The notes under the pieces are model-generated. The model was not told where the DNA came from. It saw nothing but the letters and a program-made list of their open reading frames with translations, and did not search any database. A stretch of 64,000 nucleotides of DNA from NCBI GenBank assembly GCA_051294375.1, contig JBJCIZ010000239.1, positions 3,759,075 through 3,823,074 on the forward strand, written 5' to 3'. Each line of letters begins with the position of its first letter. Positions within the stretch are counted from its first letter, which is position 1. Made by a program: the position numbers and the translations under genes. This document shows, piece after piece, positions 32,649-43,185 of the stretch. Source of the DNA: Paraspadella gotoi. Lineage: Eukaryota > Chaetognatha.

Positions 32649-35600
32649 TTTTATTATTATTATTTTGTATTAATCCTTTCTTTTGTTGTTTGTTGAGATT
32701 AATTAAAAACGAAAATTTTCGTGGAACAACAATAAATATGAAATAGCAGGCTTGACCAATGAACTTATCCTATTCTCCCTATTTTTCTTACTTCTCCTCC
32801 ATAATCTCTTATGTTCAGAGATTAAGGAACAGAAAAAATGCGCTTTCGGAAAATAGCGCTCTTTCTTCGCCTCTTAAACTACCTCACCTTCTCACTCTCA
32901 CAGGCCTGACCCTATCCGCCCTCTCCGGGGCTTCGCTCTTCACCGCCCCCCTCTTCGGCTTTCTCGTGGATCGTTTGCCTTCCGCCAAAATCCTTCTCCT
33001 TTTGGGTTGCGTCGCCTCCATCGCTGGCAACGCCCTCTACTTCGTCGCCATCAACAAATGGTACGTTGTGGCAATTAATAATAATAAATAAATCATTCAT
33101 TTGAGAGAATAAATCATTCAGATGAGAGAATAAATCATTCAGTTGAGAGAATTAATCATTCAGTTGAGACTTGAGAGAATAAATCATTCAGTTGAGAGAA
33201 TAAATCGGCGGATAGTCATCTTCAGCCCACTTGGCGCCTCATCCCCATATATATGCGTGTTAAAAGGGAAAGCCGGATTTTTTTTTTGCGTGCGAAAGTT
33301 GAATGCGCGTGCGGAAGCGGAAGCGACTGTTATCTTGATCTTTAGAAATTTAAGGCTTGTTTGTTTGCTTTTGTTCATTTGACTTTGCTTCAATGAAAAC
33401 AAATCGTTGTATAATTAAAAAATTAATTATTTTTTAAAAAAAATGAATAAGATTTTTTTTAAATAATTGTCAAATAAAAGTAAGTATTTCTCCTACCCAA
33501 TTTCTTTGGCGAACTAAATCAATAGATTGATTAAAATGAGAAAAAGCGAAAGACCTACGGTTTGCTAATTGTACAGAGGTTTGTTTACATTTGTAAACAA
33601 AACAATAATAAAAAAAAAAAAGAATTCCAAAAAAGCTAAAGTTTTGCGGCCGGCGTTCGAACAGAGGCAGATTTAAATAATTTCCTAGCGAGCCTTGAAA
33701 TGTCTAAACTTCTAAAGAATTCCATTGGCGATTTCATTTCCTTTCAAAAATAATGATATTACTCGGGATCTTCTCTTAATTTTCACACAGGACCCCTCTC
33801 TCCGTCTCAGGTTCGTATTTGCGGGACGCGTCCTCTGCGGCGTCGGCTGGGGCTGCCGTCCCGCGCTGCTGGCCGACGTGACGCGACCACGACTCCGGAA
33901 GAACGGACTGGATCGTCGTATTGCTCATGGCCTTTCCAAATCGGGTAAGGTCGGGTCAGGTTTGAGTAGTGGAGAGGTTAATTAAGGTGGGGGCGACGTC
34001 AGTATAGTGGGTGTCGTACCGATGTTAACGAGAGATCGTTTCAATGAAACCCAAAAACTGTTCTAGCGGCGATATTTTCGGTTTACCCGTTACAGTATCT
34101 TCATTGTTTTCAATTTTGTAAATCCGTGGTTACTGGTTAGTCGACTTCCAAAGGCCATAAAAATGCACGGAAAAACATTCCGCGTATGTGTTGAGAAAAA
34201 TTATCTTTAATTTTTTTAATGTTGCCAAAAAAAAAAATTCACAAATTAAAGCTTTCATAATCTAGCCAGTCAGCAATCGAGCGAAGAGAAACGTTGAAAA
34301 AAAAACTTGTATCAAACTTTATTGCCACGGTCGCGGCCAAAGAGAAGTAGTTAAACGTTCGTTTCAATGCATTTACTTGACATCTTTCACTTTGCAGTCA
34401 CTTCCTCGGCCCCGCATAGCCTCTTTCTCGTCGAGTTCGATTTTGGATTTCACATTTAAAAATACAGCCTGCGGTTTTCCCTCTTGTTTCATAGAGTTCT
34501 TCGCCGGGTGCTTTCTTATTTCAAGATTGGACTTATTATGATATGTTATGGCAACGGGGGGACATGTGTGATGCTGGTGTGAGGCATCTCCGACAGCTGG
34601 CGCAAAGGGCTTGGACTGCAGTGACCACCTGTCACTGTCTTCGTGTTAATGCCGACACCATCACACTTTAACCAGCGTGAGCGTGAGGGGATTGAACCGC
34701 TCACTGGTGTAACGATTTAGCTGTCAAAGCCAATTGGGACGAGCTGAGTTAAACAAGCTATACGGGAGGAGAATTTAGGATTCGCCACAATGTATTATAT
34801 CTTATAACATTATTAATATCATATGTAAAATGTTAATTGCATTTCATACTCATCAGGGTTAATTAATTATAGTTATTTTTTTTCTAAAATGGGTTTGAAT
34901 ACTTGGTAATATAATAATAATAATGATTAGCCTCTTCAGTCTTCATGACATTTTATTTATTTTCAGGAAATAAGAGAGAAGGAACGCGCAGCAGGAAAAA
35001 CTTCGGCGGCTTTAGATCGTGATGATGACGACGACGACGACGACAAAACGCCCCTCTGTTCAAAGGCGAAGTCGATGGCGAGGCATCCAAACTCGGAGTC
35101 AAATCTTGGGCAAGGATCGACCAGCGATTCGACCAACTACTCGATCGACTCGCCCAGCGACTCGACCGGTCGCCAAACAAACTACTCCACCAACTACTCG
35201 ACGAAGGATTCGAACGAACCCTCGACCGACTCCTCGGCCCCTTCCGCCTTTCTCCCCTTCCTCCGCGACGAACTCGTCGTCTCGCTCTCTCTCATCTTCG
35301 TCGCCAACTTCGGCGTGGCCTCTCTCGTCGCTTTGGCCTTTCCCGTCATGGATTTTCTCTTCGATTGGTCCATCCTTCTCAATTNNNNNNNNNNGGTAAG
35401 GTTCGGGTCAGGTGATGTTTGAGAGTCGGGAGAGGTTAATTAAGGTGGGGGCGAGCGTCAGTATAGTGGGTGGTCGTACCGATGTTAACGAGAGATCGTT
35501 TCAATGAAACCCAAAAACTGTTCTAGCGGCCGATATTTACGGTTTACCCGTTACAGTATCTTCATTGTTTTCAATTTTGTAAATCCGTGGTTACTGGTTA

Positions 35601-38166
35601 GTCGACTTCCAAAGGCCATAAAAATGCACGGAAAAACATTCCGCGCATTGTGTTGAGAAAAATTTATCTTTAATTTTTTTTAATGTTGCCAAAAAAAAAA
35701 AATTTATCACAAATTAAAGCTTTCATAATCTAGCCAGTCAGCAATCGACGAAGAGAAACGTTGAAAAAAAAAACTTGTATCAAACTTTATTGCCACGGTC
35801 GCGGCCAAAGAGAAGTAGTTAAACGTTCGTTTCAATGCATTTACTTGACATCTTTCACTTTGCAGTCACTTCCTCGGCCCCGCCATCAGCCTCTTTCTCG
35901 TCGAGTTCGATTTTTGGATCTTCACGATTCACATCGACAAATTCACAGCCTGCGGATTCTTCTCTTGTCTCTTGTTCATAGCCGAGTTCTTCGCCGGGTG
36001 CCTTCTGTATTTCAATCTTCAGGTCAGAATTGGACTTAATTATGATATGTTATGGCAACGGGGGGACATGTGTGATGCCTGGGGTCGGTGTGATGCATCT
36101 CCCGACAGCTGGCGCTAAGGGCTACTTGGACACGCTCGCAGAGACCACCGTCATGTTCACTGTTCGGTCTTATGCCGACACACCATCACACTTTAACCAG
36201 CGTGTACCGTGAGCGGGATTTCGATAACTAAACTCACGGTTGGTGAACGCATACTTAGCTGTCAAAGCCAATGGGACGAGCTGAGTTTCAACCAAGGCTA
36301 TACGGCGAGGAAACTTTAGGATTCGCCACAATGTATTATATCTTATAACATTATTAATATCATATGTAAAATGTTAATTGCCATTTCATACTCATCAGGC
36401 GTTAATTAATTCTAGTTATTTTTTTCTCAAAATGGGTTTGAATACTTGGTAATATCAATAATAATAATGATTAGCCCTCTTCAGTCTTTTTCATGACATT
36501 TATTTATTTATCCAGGAAAATAGAGAGAAGAACGCCTGCAGCAGGAAAAACTTCGGCGGCTTATCTCCTCTNNNNNNNNNNNNNNNNNNNNNNNNNNNNN
36601 NNNNNNNNNNNNNNNNNNNNNNNNNNNNNNNNNNNNNNNNNNNNNNNNNNNNNNNNNNNNNNNNNNNNNNNNNNNNNNNNNNNNNNNNNNNNNNNNNNNN
36701 NNNNNNNNNNNNNNNNNNNNNNNNNNNNNNNNNNNNNNNNNNNNNNNNNNNNNNNNNNNNNNNNNNNNNNNNNNNNNNNNNNNNNNNNNNNNNNNNNNNN
36801 NNNNNNNNNNNNNNNNNNNNNNNNNNNNNNNNNNNNNNNNNNNNNNNNNNNNNNNNNNNNNNNNNNNNNNNNNNNNNNNNNNNNNNNNNNNNNNNNNNNN
36901 NNNNNNNNNNNNNNNNNNNNNNNNNNNNNNNNNNNNNNNNNNNNNNNNNNNNNNNNNNNNNNNNNNNNNNNNNNNNNNNNNNNNNNNNNNNNNNNNNNNN
37001 NNNNNNNNNNNNNNNNNNNNNNNNNNNNNNNNNNNNNNNNNNNNNNNNNNNNNNNNNNNNNNNNNNNNNNNNNNNNNNNNNNNNNNNNNNNNNNNNNNNN
37101 NNNNNNNNNNNNNNNNNNNNNNNNNNNNNNNNNNNNNNNNNNNNNNNNNNNNNNNNNNNNNNNNNNNNNNNNNNNNNNNNNNNNNNNNNNNNNNNNNNNN
37201 NNNNNNNNNNNNNNNNNNNNNNNNNNNNNNNNNNNNNNNNNNNNNNNNNNNNNNNNNNNNNNNNNNNNNNNNNNNNNNNNNNNNNNNNNNNNNNNNNNNN
37301 NNNNNNNNNNNNNNNNNNNNNNNNNNNNNNNNNNNNNNNNNNNNNNNNNNNNNNNNNNNNNNNNNNNNNNNNNNNNNNNNNNNNNNNNNNNNNNNNNNNN
37401 NNNNNNNNNNNNNNNNNNNNNNNNNNNNNNNNNNNNNNNNNNNNNNNNNNNNNNNNNNNNNNNNNNNNNNNNNNNNNNNNNNNNNNNNNNNNNNNNNACA
37501 GTGTTTAAATTCAAGTATATATTTATTCAATCAATTATTTAACAAAATATTCTTCCAGACTGTCGGCCTGGTTTCAGTCGTCTGGTTGATGCTCGCCAAC
37601 ACCCAAGCCTTGAAAGAATCTCGAAGACTCGTCGCTCTCAACGAGTGGAGACCAATGGGTCCCTTTGACGTCCCAATGTGGCGAACGTTGTTGACGCTGG
37701 GATACGCATTATTTTTCGTCTCTGTCCCGTGCATGAGGTGAGACAGAATATGGATGTTGCGAGAAAATATATCAGAAAATGGATTAGCTATGTGGCGGTA
37801 TAACCCTCTCATCTCTCGTCTCTCACTTCTCTCTCTCTCTCGTCTCTCTCTCTCCTCTCTTCTCTCTTCTCTCTCTCTTCTCTCTCCTCTCTCTCTCTCC
37901 AGCGGACTCTGTCTCTCTTCTCTCAAATCGTCTCCCGCAATCGACAAGGCATCGCTCAAGGCCTTCAGCTCAACGCCACGTCCCTTGCGAACATCCTGGG
38001 TCCTCTTTGGGCCGGTTCCATGGTGTGGAAGAATCTCTACTTCGTCTTCGGCCTTCAGATTTTAATGCATTCCCTTTTGTTTCTCATGTTTTTCGGGAGT
38101 TGGAAGAGATTGAGGCCGAGAGAGGACGCTGTCGAATCTACAACGACGACGACAAATAACGAATAA
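31880..38166 (+). CDS. MFSD8-like: MFSD8/CLN7-like transporter (paralogue 2), interrupted by gaps and a duplicated fill
   Basis: Twelve-helix transporter related to MFSD8. Readable exons: 31880-32129, 32904-33060, 33811-33944, 35866-36022, the start of the loop/helix-7 exon at about 36516-36571 (then N), 37559-37737 and 37903-38166. A noisy second version of two exons sits at about 34398-34524 and 34967-35384. Helix 1 is YALIAAFYLLGGVEYG, helix 2 LFTAPLFGFLVDRLPS, helix 4 GRVLCGVGWGCRPALLAD, helix 6 FTACGFFSCLLFIAEF, helix 11 LNATSLANILGPLWAG. Exon lengths and phases match paralogue 3 (250 bases ending in phase 1; 157; 157). Exon 3 has several missing bases after LLADVTR, and exon 8 shifts frame inside its CT-rich start; both look like read errors. 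Donor 1 (GTCTGT) is weak but in the conserved place. The cytoplasmic loop is long, with a run of Asp and many Ser/Thr. The C-terminus is Thr/Asn-rich. Confidence 0.86.
32147..32250. repeat. 17-bp minisatellite
   Basis: Six copies of GGATGTGATAGGGTTTT-like units, starting 18 bases after the first donor of paralogue 2. Confidence 0.85.
32385..32740 (-). repeat. Head-to-tail pair of hammerhead elements
   Basis: On the minus strand: a tail (AACAACAAAAGAAAGGATTA, then an AATAAT run, 32740-32645), (CT)n at 32644-32572, the hammerhead at 32521-32475, then a second tail with CAACAAAAAAGAAAGGAT and an AATAAATAAT run ending near 32385. The first unit is represented only by its tail. Confidence 0.75.
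32475..32521 (-). ncRNA. Hammerhead ribozyme candidate, intact core
   Basis: Minus strand: TGACG, CTGATGA, A, GGCTC/GAGCC (perfect 5-bp stem II, 7-nt loop), GAAA, CATGTT, CGTCT. Helix I pairs GACG with CGTC. ACATGT is self-complementary, so helix III would be very short in a monomer but could extend in a dimer, as reported for short-stem hammerheads of Penelope-like retroelements. There is one A more than the textbook core between CUGAUGA and stem II. Self-cleavage is inferred, not shown. Confidence 0.72.
33083..33215. repeat. 20-bp minisatellite
   Basis: TTGAGAGAATAAATCATTCA repeated about six times in intron 2 of paralogue 2. Confidence 0.85.
33945..35384 (+). other. Noisy duplicate of 35397-36571 (probable raw-read gap fill)
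   Basis: Repeats the intron, exon 4, intron and next exon start of paralogue 2 with many lost bases (exon 4 here lacks over 20 bases), and is followed by 10 N. It also continues about 350 bases further into the helix-7 exon than the second version, so it holds sequence missing elsewhere. Confidence 0.8.
34547..34790. repeat. SINE-like repeat, family M (noisy copy)
   Basis: Same element as 36045-36333, read with small deletions. On the minus strand it contains GAGCGGTTCAATCCC, which fits a pol III B box (GGTTCRANYCC), downstream of the CGCCACA end. Confidence 0.65.
35385..35394. other. Assembly gap (10 N)
   Basis: Separates the noisy and clean versions of the same part of paralogue 2. The sequence after it resumes at the donor of exon 3. 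Confidence 0.99.
36045..36333. repeat. SINE-like repeat, family M
   Basis: TTATGGCAACGGGGGGACAT to AGGATTCGCCACA, in an intron of paralogue 2. This is the longer family form. Confidence 0.65.
36572..37497. other. Assembly gap (926 N)
   Basis: Hides the rest of the loop/helix 7-9 exon of paralogue 2. By comparison with paralogue 3, up to about 380 coding bases are missing. Confidence 0.99.
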
Positions 38167-38613
38167 TAATAATAGCTAATTTATTAATATTTTTTTATCA
38201 AATTTCGCGACTTATTTTTAAAATAATTATCTCAATTGACAAAGCTTAATTTTAATATTAATTCCTCAACTTTTATTTATTGGTGACTATTGTGCAATGT
38301 GCATTATTGTTTATTTTTGAACCACGACTCATTATTAATTTGTAAATTTCCCGAATCTGGCAAAATGGATAGTATTTAGGACTAATCAAAGAAGCATTTC
38401 AATGTGTAACTTGGTTTGCATTTTAAATTTAATAAAATAATCTCAAAACTGCTCAGTTTTTACTCGCAGTTGTTTTAACTTTGTCGTTTTAACTTTTAAC
38501 TTTTAAGATGTTTTAACTTTAAACTCATTACCAAAGAGAAAAACTTCCTCGGCAATGTCCAACTATTCCATTCTCACTAAAATCACAAACTCTGAGGCTT
38601 CGACGCCGCTACG
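38167..38613. other. Short intergenic spacer between paralogues 2 and 3
   Basis: AT-rich, 447 bases, with AATAAA near 38430 as a likely poly(A) signal for paralogue 2. Any promoter of paralogue 3 must also lie here. Confidence 0.6.
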
Positions 38614-41600
38614 ATGAACCGGTCAGCCGCGACGCCGAGCGAAGAGCGCCGATCGATCGTGTCGCCGGAAAAGGAGCGCCGGGACAAATGGCCGTCGATG
38701 AACTGGAATTGGAATGAAAATGGATGCGTAATTGAGTGAGTCGTTTGATTATTGTAATTGTTGATTGTAAAATGAAATTAATGACGAAAAGAATTATAAA
38801 AGAAAATTATCGTTAATAATTAAAATATTTTCGAAGCCCTAGTTGCGTCTGTCCGTCACAGACCAGCGATACGGACCCAAAAAGTAGTACTATTAATAAT
38901 AAAATATTTATGAAATTGGTACTACCAATATACAAACAATCCATACATTTAATAAATAAGCTATCTTGCCCCTGACTTTGGGACAGGCTTTGGTGGTTTA
39001 AGGCCTCCATCACTCTTACAAGATAATAACATAGCAGGTCCCTGCAAGCTTTCAACGCTCGCAGCTCTGCAAAAAAAATCAACCCTACTTCCAAAACCTC
39101 TTCCCATTCGTCTCTCTCTCTCTTTCTCTTTCTCTCTNNNNNNNNNNNNNNNNNNNNNNNNNNNNNNNNNNNNNNNNNNNNNNNNNNNNNNNNNNNNNNN
39201 NNNNNNNNNNNNNNNNNNNNNNNNNNNNNNNNNNNNNNNNNNNNNNNNNNNNNNNNNNNNNNNNNNNNNNNNNNNNNNNNNNNNNNNNNNNNNNNNNNNC
39301 TCTCTCTCTCTCTCTCTCTCCCTCTCCCCCTACTCTTTCCCCCCAATCGTTCAGTCGGAAATACAAGAAACACGTGACCTACGGACTCATCGCGGTATTT
39401 TATCTTCTGGGAGGCATTGAATACGGCATCGTCCTTCCGTCCTTGTGGCCATTTCTTCAGAATCGATTCAACGTCGGGGACAGCGGAGATTTTTACGGTA
39501 AATTAATACAATCAACTCATGACCATTAGATACCGGTGTTAGGGGACGAATCCTGCAAGATCCAGACGAAGTCCACGAGTGAAAACTGATGAAAAGATTA
39601 TTTTTTCTTCACGGCACTGTTGAACCCAATAGGGCGGTCAAAACGACAGGATTGCTGACGGATGTTTGTGGTTTAGAAATTGCAGGGCCTCAGGATTGTC
39701 TAGACAGACTGAGAGACAATGAAGCAGCACTCCAAAGGGAGGAGTGGCAAATTGTCAACACCCAGGGGGTTCTCCACTCAGTGTGGATAAAGGACGATGC
39801 ACCAGTGTTAGGGGGCGAATCCCTAACGGGTAATGACTCATCATCATTGATGAGTGTAGGGTGACCAAAGAAGGCGTGGCAGAATGTCTCTCTCCAACCA
39901 GGGAATGATTGATCACGGGCGGCCGTGCATTGACAGTACACCCTGGAATCTACACTGTAATAGATCAGAAGAGAAACACAATGTTCAAGAACCACGTAAC
40001 CTATCAGTAACCCAACACCTCTGCTATAATCATTAATAACTCACGATAGCTGAAAGGGAAAGACATTGAATAACAAATATCAATCAATGAATAATAAATG
40101 AATAGACACATGGTGAAATGTTTTATTTGTCAATGAATTAATATTCAAATGAATAAAAGTCCGATGATGAATCTTCACGAAAGTTTCTTCCCAACACCGG
40201 GATCGATCCCAAGGGGCAGGGATGTGGATCTGGCGCTTGAGCTTGAGCGAGAGCTAGAGCTACAGCTAGAGCTAGAGCTGCCGAAACTGGCATATTTGTC
40301 CGGAGCGGGAGCTGGAGCTGAATTTATCTTTTGACCGGGAGCTGGAGCTGGTGGTGATCTTTTAGCTTGGCCAAGAGCTGGAGCTGGAGTTGGTGCTGAC
40401 AAAAAAGGTCTAACTCCAGCTCCCAAAAAAGTTTTTGAAATAATAAAATTTTATAAAAAATATTATTTTGTTTAATTATGAAAGAAATGCTAGTTGATGA
40501 AAGTTATCATCAATTAAGATAGTTTTACTTACAAGTTTCAGTCATGATGAAATGTAAAACTTTATTTCATATATTAATCATAGTATTATGAAAAAAACAG
40601 TGAATCAATTTAACTTTATTATAAATATTATACCTAGTTATCACTACCCACCTTTTTTTCCAAAGGTCTAACACTCTCCGCATTAGCGGCGACCTCTTTC
40701 CTCGCTTCTCCCTTTTTCGGTGCAATAGTCGATCGACTTCCCTCGGCGAAGCCACTGCTCATCTTTGGCTGCATCGCGAGCGCCTTGGGGAACGCCCTAT
40801 ACTTTACAGCTCTGAACAAATGGTTGGTTCGTTTTTTAAAGTCGGACTGTAGTACTTACTAACTAAAAATACTTTTAAAAACCAATTGAGGGCCATAACC
40901 TAAATTTTAACCAGAATTAAAACACCTACCAAATGTTGTTTGCTTAAACTTTGTAACCAAAATTTTCCCTGTATACGTACAATTAATTTTTTCGAATGAA
41001 TTACGATTTAGGTAGCGATAGTTTTTAAATTTTTGCTTTTTGTATTAAACATGTAAGAACTTGAAATTTTCAATAACTATCACCTTGTTTACTTACTTAA
41101 ATTCCAAAACTATTTAATTAAAATGTTATTATTATGATTATAAAAATTTGTAAAACATTCACACGAATAAAAAAAAAATTTCAGTCGGTAAAAGTTTTTT
41201 TACAAAATATAATATTTTATTTTTAAATTATACATATATTATACATTCAAAGGTTTCTCTTTTTCGGACGCGTCCTCTGCGGCGCCGGATGGGCGTGTCG
41301 ACCGGCGCTGCTCGCCGACATCACGCGGACTACGACGCCGGAAGAGAGAACCGGGATTTTGACCATCATCATGGCTTTTCCTCAGATAGGGTGAGGATTT
41401 TGATTGATTGATTGATCGATTGAAAGTTTGACAAAATGGACAATTGATTATTTGACTTATTCATCAAGTAATTTTTTTTTCAAAATGATTGATAGATTGA
41501 TTGATTAAAAGTTTGATAAAATGGACAATAGATTATTTGACTTATTCATTAAGTAATTTTTCAAAATGATTGATTGATCGATTGAAAAAACTGATTGACG

Positions 41601-43148
41601 GATGGATTAATCTTTTCATTATTGGATTATTCTTTAATAAATAAAAAACTAATATAAATATACTAATATAAATAACTATAAACTAATTAAGTACCATTTC
41701 GATTAAACGAAAACTAAAATTCCTCTGTCTCTCGCTCACAGACATTTCCTCGGCCCGGCGGTGAATGTGGTTTTGGTCCGATTCGACTTTTGGCTTTTCG
41801 ATTTCATTCACATCGACAAATACACGGCCTGCGGTTTCTTCTCATGCATCATGTTTCTGTTGGAGTTGATCGTCGGTTCCCTCTTTTATTTCAACCTTCA
41901 GGTTATACGTGTTTTTTTATGTCGATGAATCGGTATTGTCCCGAGTTTTAGATTTATAGGGAAGACCGGTGCTCTCGGAGTTGATAAATTAGACTGTGAG
42001 AGAGCCTGGATGGAAAATCTGCAGGGTCCTACTTTGCAATTATCTGTTAAAGAGATCGAAGATCTTATTTATTAGACAAATATGACCGGTTTTAAGTTTT
42101 TTTTAAGGGGAGTCTACGGTTCATTAACCTAACATTTCCTCAAGCTTTAATTAAAAAAAAAACTATTGTTAAACGTTTGTTTCGCCAAAAAATTGTCTCT
42201 TATTAAACTAATCCAAACTCACAGGAAATTCGTGACATGGAACTGGCCTCTCACGATTATCACGCCCTCAAGGATCGATACTTCGACAAAAGTTGTTCCA
42301 TTTTGGAAGAGAAACTCAGGGAGATCGAGACCGAGGAAGAAGAAGACGAAGAAGAAATTAAAGAGGAAGACAAGACGAGAAAGATTCCCTCCCCTTCACC
42401 CTCTCCCTCTCCCTCTCCCTCCCTCCGGTCTCGCATCGACTCGGAGATCGTCGTCTCGCTCTCACTCGTCTTCGTCTCCAACTTCGGCCTCTCGACCCTA
42501 GAGACGATCGCTTTTCCCATCATGGATTTTCTTTTCGGGTGGAACATCATTCTCAACTCTCTATTTTCCTCCATCGCCTGCGCGTTGATAATTGGGAGTC
42601 TCTTTGGTTTGCATTTCGTGAGCAAACGGGCGACGGATCGGGGGATTTTGTTGGGTTTGCAGGTGGGTTGGNNNNNNNNNNNNNNNNNNNNNNNNNNNNN
42701 NNNNNNNNNNNNNNNNNNNNNNNNNNNNNNNNNNNNNNNNNNNNNNNNNNNNNNNNNNNNNNNNNNNNNNNNNNNNNNNNNNNNNNNNNNNNNNNNNNNN
42801 NNNNNNNNNNNNNNNNNNNNNNNNNNNNNNNNNNNNNNNNNNNNNNNNNNNNNNNNNNNNNNNNNNNNNNNNNNNNNNNNNNNNNNNNNNNNNNNNNNNN
42901 NNNNNNNNNNNNNNNTTCTTTATACAGTTTATATTCTTCGAAACATTATACCATTTCATTGATAGGGAAGCCTGGTAAACTGGGAGTGAAGAAACGAGAC
43001 TGAGAGAGACTTTATTGTAGGGACCTGCTAATGTCATTATCTGGTAAGAGTGATGGAGACCTTAAACCATCATAGTCTCCAAACTCCAAAGTGGAGAAAA
43101 TAAATAATTTTTATATTGGTTGTACCAATTTAATTTATCATGTTATAC

Positions 43149-43185
<37 letters not shown>

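Noticed and set aside
36493-37542. Open frames of more than 300 codons across N
   Set aside because: They consist almost wholly of the 926-base gap and carry no information.
39589-39864. 91-codon open frame in an intron of paralogue 3
   Set aside because: No family recognised, no splice context, and repeated sub-motifs suggest a dispersed repeat.
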